64,000 bases of DNA, from NCBI GenBank assembly GCA_017561985.1, contig JAFZAZ010000005.1, positions 1-64,000 on the forward strand, written 5' to 3'. The DNA is from Lachnospiraceae bacterium (GTDB lineage: Bacteria; Bacillota_A; Clostridia; Lachnospirales; Lachnospiraceae). The notes under the pieces were generated by a model that saw only the letters and a program-made list of their open reading frames with translations, was not told where the DNA came from and searched no databases. Shown one piece after another: positions 18,686 through 26,732 of the stretch. Position 1 is the stretch's first letter, and each line of letters opens with the position of its first letter. The position numbers were made by a program, and so were the translations under genes.

Positions 18686-19657
18686 TCATCCGCGAACGAC
18701 ATTGCGCTCTCTTCCCTCGAGAAATGCGCGCACATTTTCCACGGTCTCGTCCACGCAGCGGGTGCGTGCTTCCACTGTCGCCCAGGCGATGTGAGGCGTA
18801 ATGACAAGCTTGGTCGAGTCCTGTATCGCAAGGAGCGGATTGCCGGGGTCCATTGGTTCTTTCACAAGCACGTCGAGTCCCGCACCGCCGATTTCTCCGT
18901 CGATCAGCGCCTTTGCAAGCGCATCCTCGTCCACGATCGGTCCGCGGCCGAGGTTTAAAAGGATTGCATCGCGCTTCATCATGCGGAGCTGTTGTTCTCC
19001 GATGAGTTTCCCGGTTGCTGCAGTGAGCGGACAATGAATCGACACGATGTCCGACTCCGCCAGAAGCTCCGCAAGGCTTCGCTCGGGAAAACGGTCGGTA
19101 TGGTGGTTGCCGCTCGTGCTGTAGTAGATCACACGGCATCCGAAGCTCTCCGCAATCTCACCGACCTTCGTGCCGATCGCACCGAGGCCGATAATTCCCC
19201 ATGTCTTGCCCGCAAGCTCGCGGAAGGGCACCGTAAAATGGCTGAACACGTCATTGACCGCATACGCTCCGCTCTTTACAAACCGGTCGTAATACGAAAG
19301 CTTCTCATACACGTAGAAAAGCAATGCAAACGTGTGCTGCACAACGCTGTCCGTCGAATATCCCTTGACGTTTGCGACAGTGATGCCGCGCGCATTTGTG
19401 TACGCAAAATCGACATTGTTCGTTCCCGTCGCCGTCAGGCTGATGAGCTTTACTTTCTTCGCGTTCCCGAGTGTCTCCTCGTTCATCGGGATCTTGTTGA
19501 CGATCACGATGTCCGCATCCTGTATGCGGACGGCATTTTCCTTCGGGTCCGACAGAGGATATGTCACCACCTCGCCAAACTTCTTGAGAGCATCAAGCGA
19601 GACGTCGTCACCGAGCGTGTTGCGCTCCATCACTACGATTTTGCATTTTCCGTTCAT
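18686..19657 (-). CDS. D-2-hydroxyacid dehydrogenase (glycerate dehydrogenase-like)
   Basis: The 323-residue NAD(P)-dependent enzyme interconverts a 2-oxoacid and a D-2-hydroxyacid. The Rossmann loop GLGAIGTKVGEIAE, the catalytic arginine region NLGRGPIVDEDALA, the acid region GLDVLVKEPM and the catalytic histidine in ITPHIAWAT are all present. The closest named group by these motifs is glycerate/hydroxypyruvate reductase; the exact substrate is inferred. The ATG follows AGGGGGT; a longer frame upstream runs antisense to luxS and is rejected. It is divergent from luxS and lies just upstream of gntR in the same direction, but gntR has its own promoter. Confidence 0.9.
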   Translation of the reverse strand: MNGKCKIVVMERNTLGDDVSLDALKKFGEVVTYPLSDPKENAVRIQDADIVIVNKIPMNEETLGNAKKVKLISLTATGTNNVDFAYTNARGITVANVKGYSTDSVVQHTFALLFYVYEKLSYYDRFVKSGAYAVNDVFSHFTVPFRELAGKTWGIIGLGAIGTKVGEIAESFGCRVIYYSTSGNHHTDRFPERSLAELLAESDIVSIHCPLTAATGKLIGEQQLRMMKRDAILLNLGRGPIVDEDALAKALIDGEIGGAGLDVLVKEPMDPGNPLLAIQDSTKLVITPHIAWATVEARTRCVDETVENVRAFLEGRERNVVRG

Positions 19658-19700
19658 GTCGTTACCCCCTGTCTCCCCGATCTGTTTCGGGATCGATCTT

Positions 19701-19709
19701 ATTATACCA
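19701..19709 (-). promoter_or_regulatory. Extended -10 promoter of the dehydrogenase gene
   Basis: TGGTATAAT on the minus strand is an extended -10 element; no good -35 box is visible 17 bases upstream. Confidence 0.6.
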
Positions 19710-19724
19710 TTCTTTGCGCGTTTG

Positions 19725-19733
19725 TGATATAAT
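19725..19733 (+). promoter_or_regulatory. Extended -10 promoter of luxS
   Basis: TGATATAAT is an extended -10 element. It lies only 15 bases from the divergent dehydrogenase -10, so the two promoters probably compete for polymerase. Confidence 0.65.
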
Positions 19734-19735
19734 AA

Positions 19736-19747
19736 TGTTCGCGAACA
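19736..19747. promoter_or_regulatory. Palindrome at the luxS transcription start
   Basis: TGTTCGCGAACA is a perfect 12-bp inverted repeat immediately downstream of the luxS -10 box, an operator-like position. The binding protein is unknown. Confidence 0.5.
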
Positions 19748-19771
19748 AACGAAACGATGAGGAGGATCATC

Positions 19772-20254
19772 ATGGATCTGATTGCAAGTTTTACCGTAGA
19801 TCACACCCGGCTTCTTCCCGGCGTGTACGTGTCCCGCAAGGACCGCGCGGGCGACACGGTTGTCACAACGTTTGATATCCGAATGACCGCGCCCAACCGC
19901 GAGCCGGTCATGAACACCGCGGAGATTCACACCATCGAGCACCTCGGCGCGACCTTCCTGCGCAACCATGCGGAGTGGGCGGAGCGCGTGCTTTACTTCG
20001 GACCGATGGGCTGCCGCACAGGCTTTTATCTCCTGCTCGCCGGCGATTTCACATCGCTTGACGTTCTCCCGCTTCTGCGCGAATGCTTCTCTTTCATCGC
20101 AGACTACCAGGGAGAGATTCCAGGCGCAGCGCCGGAGCAGTGCGGAAACTATTTAGATCAAAACCTTCCTATGGCGAACTACCTGGCGAAACGGTTCCTG
20201 GAGGATGCGTTGATGCATCTGTCGGAGGAGAGGTATACGTATTCGAGTTTGTAA
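19772..20254 (+). CDS. luxS: S-ribosylhomocysteine lyase LuxS
   Basis: LuxS cleaves S-ribosylhomocysteine to homocysteine and DPD, the precursor of AI-2, in the activated methyl cycle. The 160 residues match the family. The metal ligands are in HTIEH (about residues 53-57) with a third in the region of residues 120-128, and the catalytic cysteine is in FGPMGCRTGFY (about 82). The start was chosen at MDLIASF because GAGGAGG lies seven bases upstream; the in-frame ATG five codons earlier overlaps that site. No pfs or methionine-cycle gene is adjacent. It has its own promoter with a palindrome at the start of transcription. Confidence 0.97.
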   Translation: MDLIASFTVDHTRLLPGVYVSRKDRAGDTVVTTFDIRMTAPNREPVMNTAEIHTIEHLGATFLRNHAEWAERVLYFGPMGCRTGFYLLLAGDFTSLDVLPLLRECFSFIADYQGEIPGAAPEQCGNYLDQNLPMANYLAKRFLEDALMHLSEERYTYSSL

Positions 20255-20267
20255 GAAGCATGTAAAG

Positions 20268-20299
20268 AGGCGCAACCATTGATGTGGCTGCGCCTTATT
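20268..20299 (+). terminator. Probable luxS terminator
   Basis: AGGCGCAACC and GGCTGCGCCT form a stem with one G-U pair, followed by TATTAAG, a weak U-tract. Confidence 0.5.
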
Positions 20300-20451
20300 A
20301 AGTACAAGTGACAGTTTTTAATGCTCTTCAATTTTATTAACTCGATAAATGTGTGCTAACCTCTTGACACTACCCTGATTTTCTGGATAGGGACGCTTAT
20401 CACTACGGAGAAATGATGGTTCGAAACATGCTTCCGTAAACAAAGCAACAT

Positions 20452-20483
20452 ATAAAAAGGGCGTTCCCTCCGGAACGCCCTTC
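20452..20483 (-). terminator. Terminator of the smaller surface-protein gene
   Basis: On the minus strand GGGCGTTCC and GGAACGCCC pair with a short loop and run into CTTTTTATA. It lies about 60 bases after the stop at 20543. The remaining DNA between this and luxS (20300-20450) shows no supported gene. Confidence 0.85.
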
Positions 20484-20542
20484 TCTATCCCTGCTTTCAT
20501 TTAGGTTTTTGTTTCTATGACTCTGCTCTCCGCGGCTTTCGG

Positions 20543-21409
20543 TTAATGAGCCCCGCGTCTTCGCGCGCTCACGGCTGCTGCCGCTGTTCCGGCTGCAATC
20601 ATCAGTGCAAGCGCCCAGACGTACAGCGGAGCTGTGTCGGCGGTCTTCGGAGTGTCCTCCTGCGACTCGCCCACCTGCTGCTCCTTTACGACCGGTCTGA
20701 TTCTAAAAGGATCGTCCTCCTCTACGGGCTTGTTTTTCTCAGTTTCATCATTCTTCACTGTAAGCGTAATCTCGCTTTCTACTTCATCAAAAAAGATACG
20801 AATCTTGTGTTCACCCACATCCAGTGTATCCAGAAATTCTTTCGGAAACTTAATCACGGTGCTGCTCCGGTCACCGATATAATCATGAAAATCTTTTCCG
20901 CGTTCAGCCTGTTTCCCATCGATATTCACTTTCCCCGTAAAATGTGAAATCCATATATCTGCGTCAGTTACCTGAACCGTCAGCGTCACGCCGTCGGCTT
21001 GTCCGATCACATAGACAGGGTCACCCGGAACCACTCGATAATAAGAGAATTTCTCATACATTTCGCATTCCGGCTTGTAGGTCTTGGTAGTGCCGTTCAC
21101 TGTACCGGAATCCCACTTTTCAAAGACAAGCACTGAGTACTCCCTCCAGACTTCCGCAGGGATTTTCTCCGTGGTCGGTTCGGGCTCGCCCTCCTCGTAG
21201 GTCTTGCGGTCGAGCTCTGTTTCATCGATATTCAGCCAAATGACCGTGTAGATTTGCTTTGGCTCCCCGTCGACAGTCTCATGGCTCGTCTCCTCGTCCC
21301 CCTGTGGAGTATCCGCAGCGAACGCATTCTGCACCTGTATAAGCCCCGTCAGCGCCACGAGAACAGCAATCATCACCGTCACTATTTGTCTTAACCTTTT
21401 CTTCTTCAT
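20543..21409 (-). CDS. Surface protein with PKTAD sorting-like C-terminus
   Basis: The 288-residue exported protein starts at an ATG with GGAGG eight bases upstream. A signal peptide (KKKRLR, then a hydrophobic run ending near AFAADT) leads to an acidic spacer. A module (YTVIWLNIDETELD through FEKWDSG) resembles the 69-residue repeats of the giant surface protein. The next domain (GKDFHDYIGDRSSTVIKF and DVGEHKIRIFF) resembles that protein's last domain. The C-terminus is TPKTADT, a hydrophobic helix and RRRGAH, the same kind of sortase-type signal. No sortase gene is in the window. A TTGTAT-17-TATGCT promoter and a strong terminator make it a single-gene unit. Confidence 0.85.
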   Translation of the reverse strand: MKKKRLRQIVTVMIAVLVALTGLIQVQNAFAADTPQGDEETSHETVDGEPKQIYTVIWLNIDETELDRKTYEEGEPEPTTEKIPAEVWREYSVLVFEKWDSGTVNGTTKTYKPECEMYEKFSYYRVVPGDPVYVIGQADGVTLTVQVTDADIWISHFTGKVNIDGKQAERGKDFHDYIGDRSSTVIKFPKEFLDTLDVGEHKIRIFFDEVESEITLTVKNDETEKNKPVEEDDPFRIRPVVKEQQVGESQEDTPKTADTAPLYVWALALMIAAGTAAAAVSARRRGAH

Positions 21410-21440
21410 CTCTTCATCCTCCGGCATAAGCTCCGTTTTC

Positions 21441-21469
21441 AGCATAGCAAATAGGCCGCCGGAATACAA
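21441..21469 (-). promoter_or_regulatory. Promoter of the smaller surface-protein gene
   Basis: On the minus strand TTGTAT and TATGCT are separated by 17 bases, about 30 bases before the start codon. Confidence 0.6.
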
Positions 21470-21532
21470 CCCCGATACCCGACAGAATAAGTAAAAAACA
21501 GCAAATTTGAGTAACGGTCGGATAATTCCGAT

Positions 21533-21564
21533 GAAAAAAGCGCAACCGCCGAAGCGGCTGCGCT
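21533..21564 (-). terminator. leuS terminator
   Basis: On the minus strand AGCGCAGCCGC, loop TTCG, GCGGTTGCGCT and then TTTTT, starting 22 bases after the leuS stop. Confidence 0.9.
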
Positions 21565-21585
21565 CTGCTTTTTGTTTCACATATC

Positions 21586-24021
21586 CTACGGCTTTACAAC
21601 GATCGTGAAGATCTTGCCCTTGACGTAGATCTTCTTCACGATGGTTCCCGTTAAGAACTTCGCTGCGTCGGACTCCTGTACTTTCGCAAGTACGCTGTCC
21701 TCGTCGTCCTCCATGGTGACGTTGACCTTGCCGCGAACCTTGCCGTTGACCTGAACCGCGATCTCAATCGTGTCCTCCTTGGTCTTGGCTTCTTCGAACG
21801 ACGGCCATGCCTCGAACGAGATCGTGCCCTCGTGTCCGAGTTCGCTCCACAGCTCCTCACCGATGTGCGGGCAGATGGGCGAAAGCATCTTCACAAGGCC
21901 TTCCGCATACTCCTTCGTGCAGCGTCCCTCCTTGTAGCAGGCGTTGACGAAGATCATCATCTGGCTGATCGCCGTGTTGAACGCAAGCTTCTCGAAGTCG
22001 CTCGTCACCTTCTTGACGGTCTGATGGTAAACCTTCTCAAGCGAAGGAACAGCCTCGTCGGTGATATTTTCCGGATTCGCAATGAGATTCCACACACGGT
22101 TCAGGAACTTGCGTGCGCCCTCAACGCCGGAATTGCTCCACGGCTTGCTGACTTCAAGCGGTCCCATGAACATCAGGTACAGACGAAGCGTGTCTGCGCC
22201 GTAGTCGCGAACAATATCGCTCGGGTTGACAACATACTCGGGGAATCTCTTGCCCATCTTGATGCCGTTTGCGCCGAGGATCATGCCCTGATGAACAAGC
22301 TTCTTGAACGGCTCCTTCGTCGGTGCGATGCCCTTGTCGTAGAGGAAGCGGTTCCAGATGCGGCTGTACATGAGGTGTCCTACCGCATGCTCCGGACCGC
22401 CGATGTAAAGGTCAACCGGCATCCAGTGCTTCAGAAGCTCAGGATCCGCCAGCTGCTTGTCATTGTCCGGGTCGATATAGCGAAGGAAATACCAGCTCGA
22501 TCCTGCGGATCCGGGCATCGTAGATGTCTCTCTCTTGCCCTTCACGCCGTTATGATCATACTGTTTCCACTCGGTTGCGTTCTCCAGAGGCGCCTGTCCG
22601 TTCTTGCCCTTGTAATCGTCAAGCTCGGGCAAAATGAGAGGCAGCTCTTCGTCGTCGAGCACATGGATCTTTCCGTCCCCGGTGTGAACGACCGGCACCG
22701 GCTCGCCCCAGTATCTCTGGCGTGCGAAGATCCACTCGCGGAAGTGATAATTAACGGTTCTCTTGGCAACGCCCATCTTCTCGAGTTTCGAGGTGATCGC
22801 TTCCTTGGCCTCCTCAACGGTAATGCCGGTGAACTCCTCGGAGTTGATCAGGCGGTAGCCCTTGCCGAGATACTCGCCCTTCTCGAAAGCATGCTCGCTC
22901 ACGTCCACATGGCCGAGCTTTTCGTCGCCGTCGATAACCTGGATCATATCGATATTGTGCGCGATCGCGTACTCGAAGTCACGCTGATCGTGCGAAGGCA
23001 CCGCCATGACGGCACCGGTACCGTAGCTGGCAAGTACGAAATCACCGATAAACATGCGTACTTCTCTGCCGTTTACGGGGTTGATACACGTAACGCCCTT
23101 GAGCTCACAGCCAGACTTCGTCTTGTTGAGCTCGGTGCGGTCCATATCATTTTTCTTCAACGTCTCTGCGATGTAAGCGTCCACTTCCTCGCGGTTCTCA
23201 ACGCGGTCCAAAAGCGTCTTTACGATGTCTCCGTCCGGTGCAAGCACCATGAACGTGATACCGTAAATGGTCTCGATACACGTCGTGAAGATCGAGAAAT
23301 CACCGCCTCCGACGATGTCAAACTTCACCTCGACACCGGTCGAGCGACCGATCCAGTTCTGCTGCATCAGCTTCGTGGACTCCGGCCAGTCGAGCGTCTC
23401 CAGACCTTCCAGAAGCTGCTCTGCAAATGCGGGCTGGTCGATGACCCACTGCTTCATATTCTTGCGCACTACCGGGTAACCGCCGCGCTCGCTCTTGCCG
23501 TCGATGACCTCGTCGTTCGAGAGCACCGTGCCGAGCTCCTCGCACCAGTTGACCGGCATGTCGATGTATTTTGCGTAGCCTGCCAGATAGAGCTGCTTGA
23601 AGATCCACTGCGTCCACTTGTAGAACTTCGGATCGGACGTTGCAACCATCTTCGACCAGTCGTAGTCAAATCCGAGCTCGCGAAGCTGCTTTCCGAACGT
23701 GCGGATGTTCTCCTGCGTGAAACCGTTCGGGTGATGTCCCGTGGTCACGGCGTACTGCTCTGCCGGAAGACCGAACGAGTCGTAGCCCATCGGATGCAGC
23801 ACGTTGTAGCCCTGCATGCGCTTCATTCTCGACATGATATCGGTCGCGGTGTAACCTTCGGGATGTCCCGCGTGAAGGCCTACGCCCGACGGATACGGAA
23901 ACATGTCAAGCACATAGTACTTGGGCTTGCTGAAATCCCACACGTCGGTGTGGAACGTATCATGCTCCTCCCAGTATTTCTGCCATTTCGGCTCAATCTT
24001 GCCGGGCTCGTAATTCTTCAT
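21586..24021 (-). CDS. leuS: Leucyl-tRNA synthetase
   Basis: LeuS attaches leucine to tRNA-Leu and edits mischarged products. The 811 residues carry the class I HIGH box as HAGH (about 50-53), a CP1 editing domain (about 225-420), the catalytic RQRYWGEPVPV and GSSWYFLRY regions, and a C-terminal anticodon and tail domain. The KMSKS loop reads KMGKR near residue 590, a substitution at the conserved serine. GGAAGGAGC precedes the ATG, and a TTGACA-17-TACATT promoter lies about 110 bases upstream. The leader is too short for a T-box and none is seen. Confidence 0.96.
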   Translation of the reverse strand: MKNYEPGKIEPKWQKYWEEHDTFHTDVWDFSKPKYYVLDMFPYPSGVGLHAGHPEGYTATDIMSRMKRMQGYNVLHPMGYDSFGLPAEQYAVTTGHHPNGFTQENIRTFGKQLRELGFDYDWSKMVATSDPKFYKWTQWIFKQLYLAGYAKYIDMPVNWCEELGTVLSNDEVIDGKSERGGYPVVRKNMKQWVIDQPAFAEQLLEGLETLDWPESTKLMQQNWIGRSTGVEVKFDIVGGGDFSIFTTCIETIYGITFMVLAPDGDIVKTLLDRVENREEVDAYIAETLKKNDMDRTELNKTKSGCELKGVTCINPVNGREVRMFIGDFVLASYGTGAVMAVPSHDQRDFEYAIAHNIDMIQVIDGDEKLGHVDVSEHAFEKGEYLGKGYRLINSEEFTGITVEEAKEAITSKLEKMGVAKRTVNYHFREWIFARQRYWGEPVPVVHTGDGKIHVLDDEELPLILPELDDYKGKNGQAPLENATEWKQYDHNGVKGKRETSTMPGSAGSSWYFLRYIDPDNDKQLADPELLKHWMPVDLYIGGPEHAVGHLMYSRIWNRFLYDKGIAPTKEPFKKLVHQGMILGANGIKMGKRFPEYVVNPSDIVRDYGADTLRLYLMFMGPLEVSKPWSNSGVEGARKFLNRVWNLIANPENITDEAVPSLEKVYHQTVKKVTSDFEKLAFNTAISQMMIFVNACYKEGRCTKEYAEGLVKMLSPICPHIGEELWSELGHEGTISFEAWPSFEEAKTKEDTIEIAVQVNGKVRGKVNVTMEDDEDSVLAKVQESDAAKFLTGTIVKKIYVKGKIFTIVVKP

Positions 24022-24128
24022 AGCTCTGCTCCTTCCGCCGCACGCCTCCCGCGCGGCTCCCTGTCTGTATCGCCTTTATTTCTTTCGTCTCGTCCGGGTA
24101 TCGGGATTACTCGGAAAATATAGCACAT

Positions 24129-24157
24129 AATGTAGCACTGCGCGCGCGTAATGTCAA
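24129..24157 (-). promoter_or_regulatory. leuS promoter
   Basis: On the minus strand TTGACA and TACATT are separated by 17 bases, in the gap between pyrF and leuS. Confidence 0.75.
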
Positions 24158-24171
24158 TACCCGCCGCTCAT

Positions 24172-25101
24172 TCATTTTCCGAACACCGCGCCGTTGATGT
24201 CCTCGATCATATCGACGACCGCCTGGCGGGATGCATCCGCAAAATTCCCGGGTGCGAAACGGTCCGCATATTTCGCCTGCTTGTAAGCTGCGATGATGCC
24301 GCGCGAGGAGTTGACGATCGCGCCGAGTCCGTCCTCGTTAAAGTACGGCTTCAGGCCCTCCGCAGTGCCGCCCTGTGCGCCGTAGCCGGGCACGAGGATG
24401 TACGCCTTGGGCATAATCTTCCGAAGAATTCGTCCCATCTCGGGATATGTTGCGCCGACAACGCAGCCGACATTGCTGTAATCGCCGTCCATGCTCATCT
24501 CGCCCCACTCGGCTACCTTCTCGCCGACCCACTCATACAGCGGGCGTCCGTCGATCAGGCGGTCCTGGAACTCGCCGCTCGAAGGATTGGATGTCTTCAC
24601 CAGCAAAAAGATTCCGCGGTCATTGCTGTTGCAGACCTCGAGAAAAGGCTTTACTCCGTCCGAGCCGAGGTACGGATTGACCGTCGCAAAATCCTCATCG
24701 AACGGTACGAACTTGTTTCCGCCGACCGTCACGGTTCCGAGATGTGCAGTGGCATATGCCGCAGACGTCGATCCGATGTCGCCGCGCTTTACGTCGCCGA
24801 TCACGAGAAGACCTTTCTCGTGGCAGTAATCAACAGTTCTCTTGAATGCGGCAAGTCCGGGGATTCCGAACTGCTCGTACATTGCAATCTGCGGTTTCAC
24901 GCACGGGATCAGGTCGTACGTCGCATCGACGATCGCCTTGTTGTACTGCCATACCGCTTCCGCCGCGCCCTCGAGCGTCTCGCCGTACTGCGCGTAAGCA
25001 GCCTTGAGAATATGCTCCGGGATGTACGAAAGCATCGGGTCAAGTCCGACTACGATCGGTGCGTTTGTCTTTTTAATCCTGTCAATCAGTTTGCTGATCA
25101 T
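24172..25101 (-). CDS. pyrF: Orotidine 5'-phosphate decarboxylase, group 2
   Basis: PyrF decarboxylates OMP to UMP, the last step of de novo pyrimidine synthesis. The 309 residues and the VIGDVKRGDIGSTSAAYA stretch identify the longer group 2 type found in actinobacteria and some Firmicutes; the catalytic Asp-Lys-Asp set lies in DVKRGD. Other family marks are IVVGLDPML at the N-terminus and ILVPGYGAQGGT near residue 222. AAGGAG precedes the ATG. pyrC lies 105 bases upstream in the same direction, so the two may form a small pyrimidine unit. Confidence 0.95.
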   Translation of the reverse strand: MISKLIDRIKKTNAPIVVGLDPMLSYIPEHILKAAYAQYGETLEGAAEAVWQYNKAIVDATYDLIPCVKPQIAMYEQFGIPGLAAFKRTVDYCHEKGLLVIGDVKRGDIGSTSAAYATAHLGTVTVGGNKFVPFDEDFATVNPYLGSDGVKPFLEVCNSNDRGIFLLVKTSNPSSGEFQDRLIDGRPLYEWVGEKVAEWGEMSMDGDYSNVGCVVGATYPEMGRILRKIMPKAYILVPGYGAQGGTAEGLKPYFNEDGLGAIVNSSRGIIAAYKQAKYADRFAPGNFADASRQAVVDMIEDINGAVFGK

Positions 25102-25206
25102 GTGTGTATCTCCTTATGTTTCATTTTTCGAAATTGATCAAAGCGGAAAATGTCGAAATCAAAGCAGTGTCAGAGGAATCCGCACAGTTTCCGCGGTCTT
25201 CGCGGG

Positions 25207-26466
25207 TCAATACACTCTCTCGCCGTCGACAAATGTCGCGAGCACCTTGCCGTACACGCGCCGTCCGTCAAACGGAGTGTTCTTTCCCTTCGAGCGGAAG
25301 TAACGCGCGTCGATGCGGCATTCCTCGCCGGTTACGACCGCGATGTCCGCAGGCGCGCCCACCGAAAGCGTTCCTCCGGTGTGTCCCGCAATCCGCGAAG
25401 GATTCGTGCTCATCATCCGCACAAGCGCGGGCATATCGATGTAGCCGCCCTTCACAAGCGTCGTGTAGCTGAGCGCAAACGCAGTCTCCGAGCCGACGAT
25501 ACCAAACGGTGCCTTGGCAAATCCGCGGCTCTTCTCCTCGGCCGTGTGCGGCGCGTGGTCCGTGGAAATGCAGTCGAACACGCCGTCCCGGATTGCCTCG
25601 CGAAGCTCGTTCATATCCGCGCGGCTTCGAAGCGGAGGGTTCATCTTGTAGTTCGCATCATCCCCGGGGATCTCATCGTCGCACATCGCAAAATGGTGCG
25701 GGCACACCTCGCCGGACACCGGATATCCCTCTTCCTTCGCCGCCTTCAAAAGTTTTGCGGCAAATGCCGTCGACACGTGGCACAGATGCACATGGCAGCC
25801 GGTCTCTCCCGCAAGGATCAGGTCGCGCGCAGTGATCACATCCTCAACAGCGTTCGTGATGTCGGGCAGCCCGAGCTTCCTGGAAACCTCACCTGCGTTG
25901 ATCACGCCGCCTGCGACAAGGTTTTTGTCCTCGCAGTGTGCGAACATCGGAAGGCCGAGTTCCGCGGCCTTGCGCAGCGCCTCGCGGTAGAGCGTGATGT
26001 CCATCACGGATTTGCCGTCCTCGGACATCGCCTTCGCGCCGGCTTCTTTCGCCGCAGCGAGATCGGCAAGATTTTTTCCCTCCTGGCCGATCGTCACAGC
26101 CGTGATCGGCAGAAGCTTCACTGCACTTTCCTTCTGTGCTCTCGCAAGCAGCTCCGCGATCTTCTCCGCGCTGTCCGTCGCGGGAGACGTGTTCGGCATC
26201 GGCGCCACCGCCGTAAAGCCGCCCACGGCCGCAGCCGCCGTTCCCGTCGCAAGCGTTTCCTTCGCGGTCTGGCCGGGGTCACGCAGATGCACGTGAAGGT
26301 CCACAAGACCGGGGATCACATACGAGCCTTCGCAGTCAAGCACCGCATCGCCGTCCGTGGGAAGATTTACACCGACCGCGGTGATCACGCCGTCCATGAA
26401 CTGTACGTCCATCACGCCGTCGATGCCGTTCGCCGGGTCAACCACATGTCCGTTTCGAAGTATCAT
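25207..26466 (-). CDS. pyrC: Dihydroorotase, class I
   Basis: The enzyme cyclises carbamoyl aspartate to dihydroorotate in pyrimidine synthesis. The 419 residues fit class I. Zinc ligands are in DLHVHLRDPG (about 56-65), the later HCEDK and HLCHVS histidines, and the catalytic aspartate is in STDHAPHTAEEK (about 299-310). The flanking FGIVGSETAF is typical. GGAGGAG precedes the ATG. It reads away from the thiT riboswitch and is followed by pyrF after 105 bases. The other pyr genes are not in the window. Confidence 0.96.
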   Translation of the reverse strand: MILRNGHVVDPANGIDGVMDVQFMDGVITAVGVNLPTDGDAVLDCEGSYVIPGLVDLHVHLRDPGQTAKETLATGTAAAAVGGFTAVAPMPNTSPATDSAEKIAELLARAQKESAVKLLPITAVTIGQEGKNLADLAAAKEAGAKAMSEDGKSVMDITLYREALRKAAELGLPMFAHCEDKNLVAGGVINAGEVSRKLGLPDITNAVEDVITARDLILAGETGCHVHLCHVSTAFAAKLLKAAKEEGYPVSGEVCPHHFAMCDDEIPGDDANYKMNPPLRSRADMNELREAIRDGVFDCISTDHAPHTAEEKSRGFAKAPFGIVGSETAFALSYTTLVKGGYIDMPALVRMMSTNPSRIAGHTGGTLSVGAPADIAVVTGEECRIDARYFRSKGKNTPFDGRRVYGKVLATFVDGERVY

Positions 26467-26536
26467 TCGTCTCCTCCTGTAAAAATACTCTTGTAACTGC
26501 GGGATGAGTGCATTTTCCGCAGCATAAAACTTCGTA

Positions 26537-26565
26537 TTGACAAAACCTTCCGTCTTGCGTATAGT
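26537..26565 (+). promoter_or_regulatory. Promoter of riboswitch-thiT
   Basis: TTGACA and TATAGT are separated by 17 bases, ending about ten bases before the TPP aptamer. Confidence 0.88.
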
Positions 26566-26575
26566 ACAAACGTAA

Positions 26576-26664
26576 TTCGCTAGGGGTGCTTCGCTGAGAT
26601 GAACCTAACCTAAGGTTCGATCCCTCATTACTTGATCCGGACAATACCGGCGTAAGGAAGCGTA
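26576..26664 (+). ncRNA. TPP riboswitch (THI element)
   Basis: The conserved THI-box segments are present in order: GGGGTGC (26583), CTGAGA (26594), then the CCCTCATTACTTGATCCGGA and CCGGCGTAAGGAAG blocks. CGCT and AGCG can close P1. Downstream, CCTCC at 26699-26703 can pair with the thiT ribosome site AGGAGG (26721-26726). That suggests control of translation, as no clear intrinsic terminator with a T-tract is seen before the ATG. Confidence 0.95.
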
Positions 26665-26732
26665 AACTTCATCAAGCCCGCACATTCGGGAGCCAACCCC
26701 TCCGGTACACTATTCACACCAGGAGGTTTTTT

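Noticed and set aside
19736..19747. LexA-type SOS box at luxS
   Set aside because: Firmicute LexA sites read CGAAC, four bases, GTTCG; here the half-sites are in the opposite order with no spacer.
19658..19969. N-terminal extension of the 2-hydroxyacid dehydrogenase
   Set aside because: It would run antisense through luxS and both promoters. The internal ATG has an excellent ribosome site and fits family length.
20338..20450. Possible remnant of a mobile element in the luxS downstream gap
   Set aside because: No inverted repeats, target duplication or transposase similarity could be seen.
20318..20500. 60-codon minus-strand frame between luxS and the small surface-protein gene
   Set aside because: It spans the terminator hairpin at 20452-20483 and has no recognisable domain.
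21832..24123. A 763-codon open frame antisense to leuS, and similar long antisense frames opposite the aconitase, secDF and ABC genes
   Set aside because: They mirror the codon bias of the real genes, have no ribosome sites or family motifs, and the sense genes are unambiguous.
24022..24128. Possible T-box leader for leuS (and for serS at 3627-3678)
   Set aside because: The leaders are too short, and no T-box sequence or specifier stem is visible.
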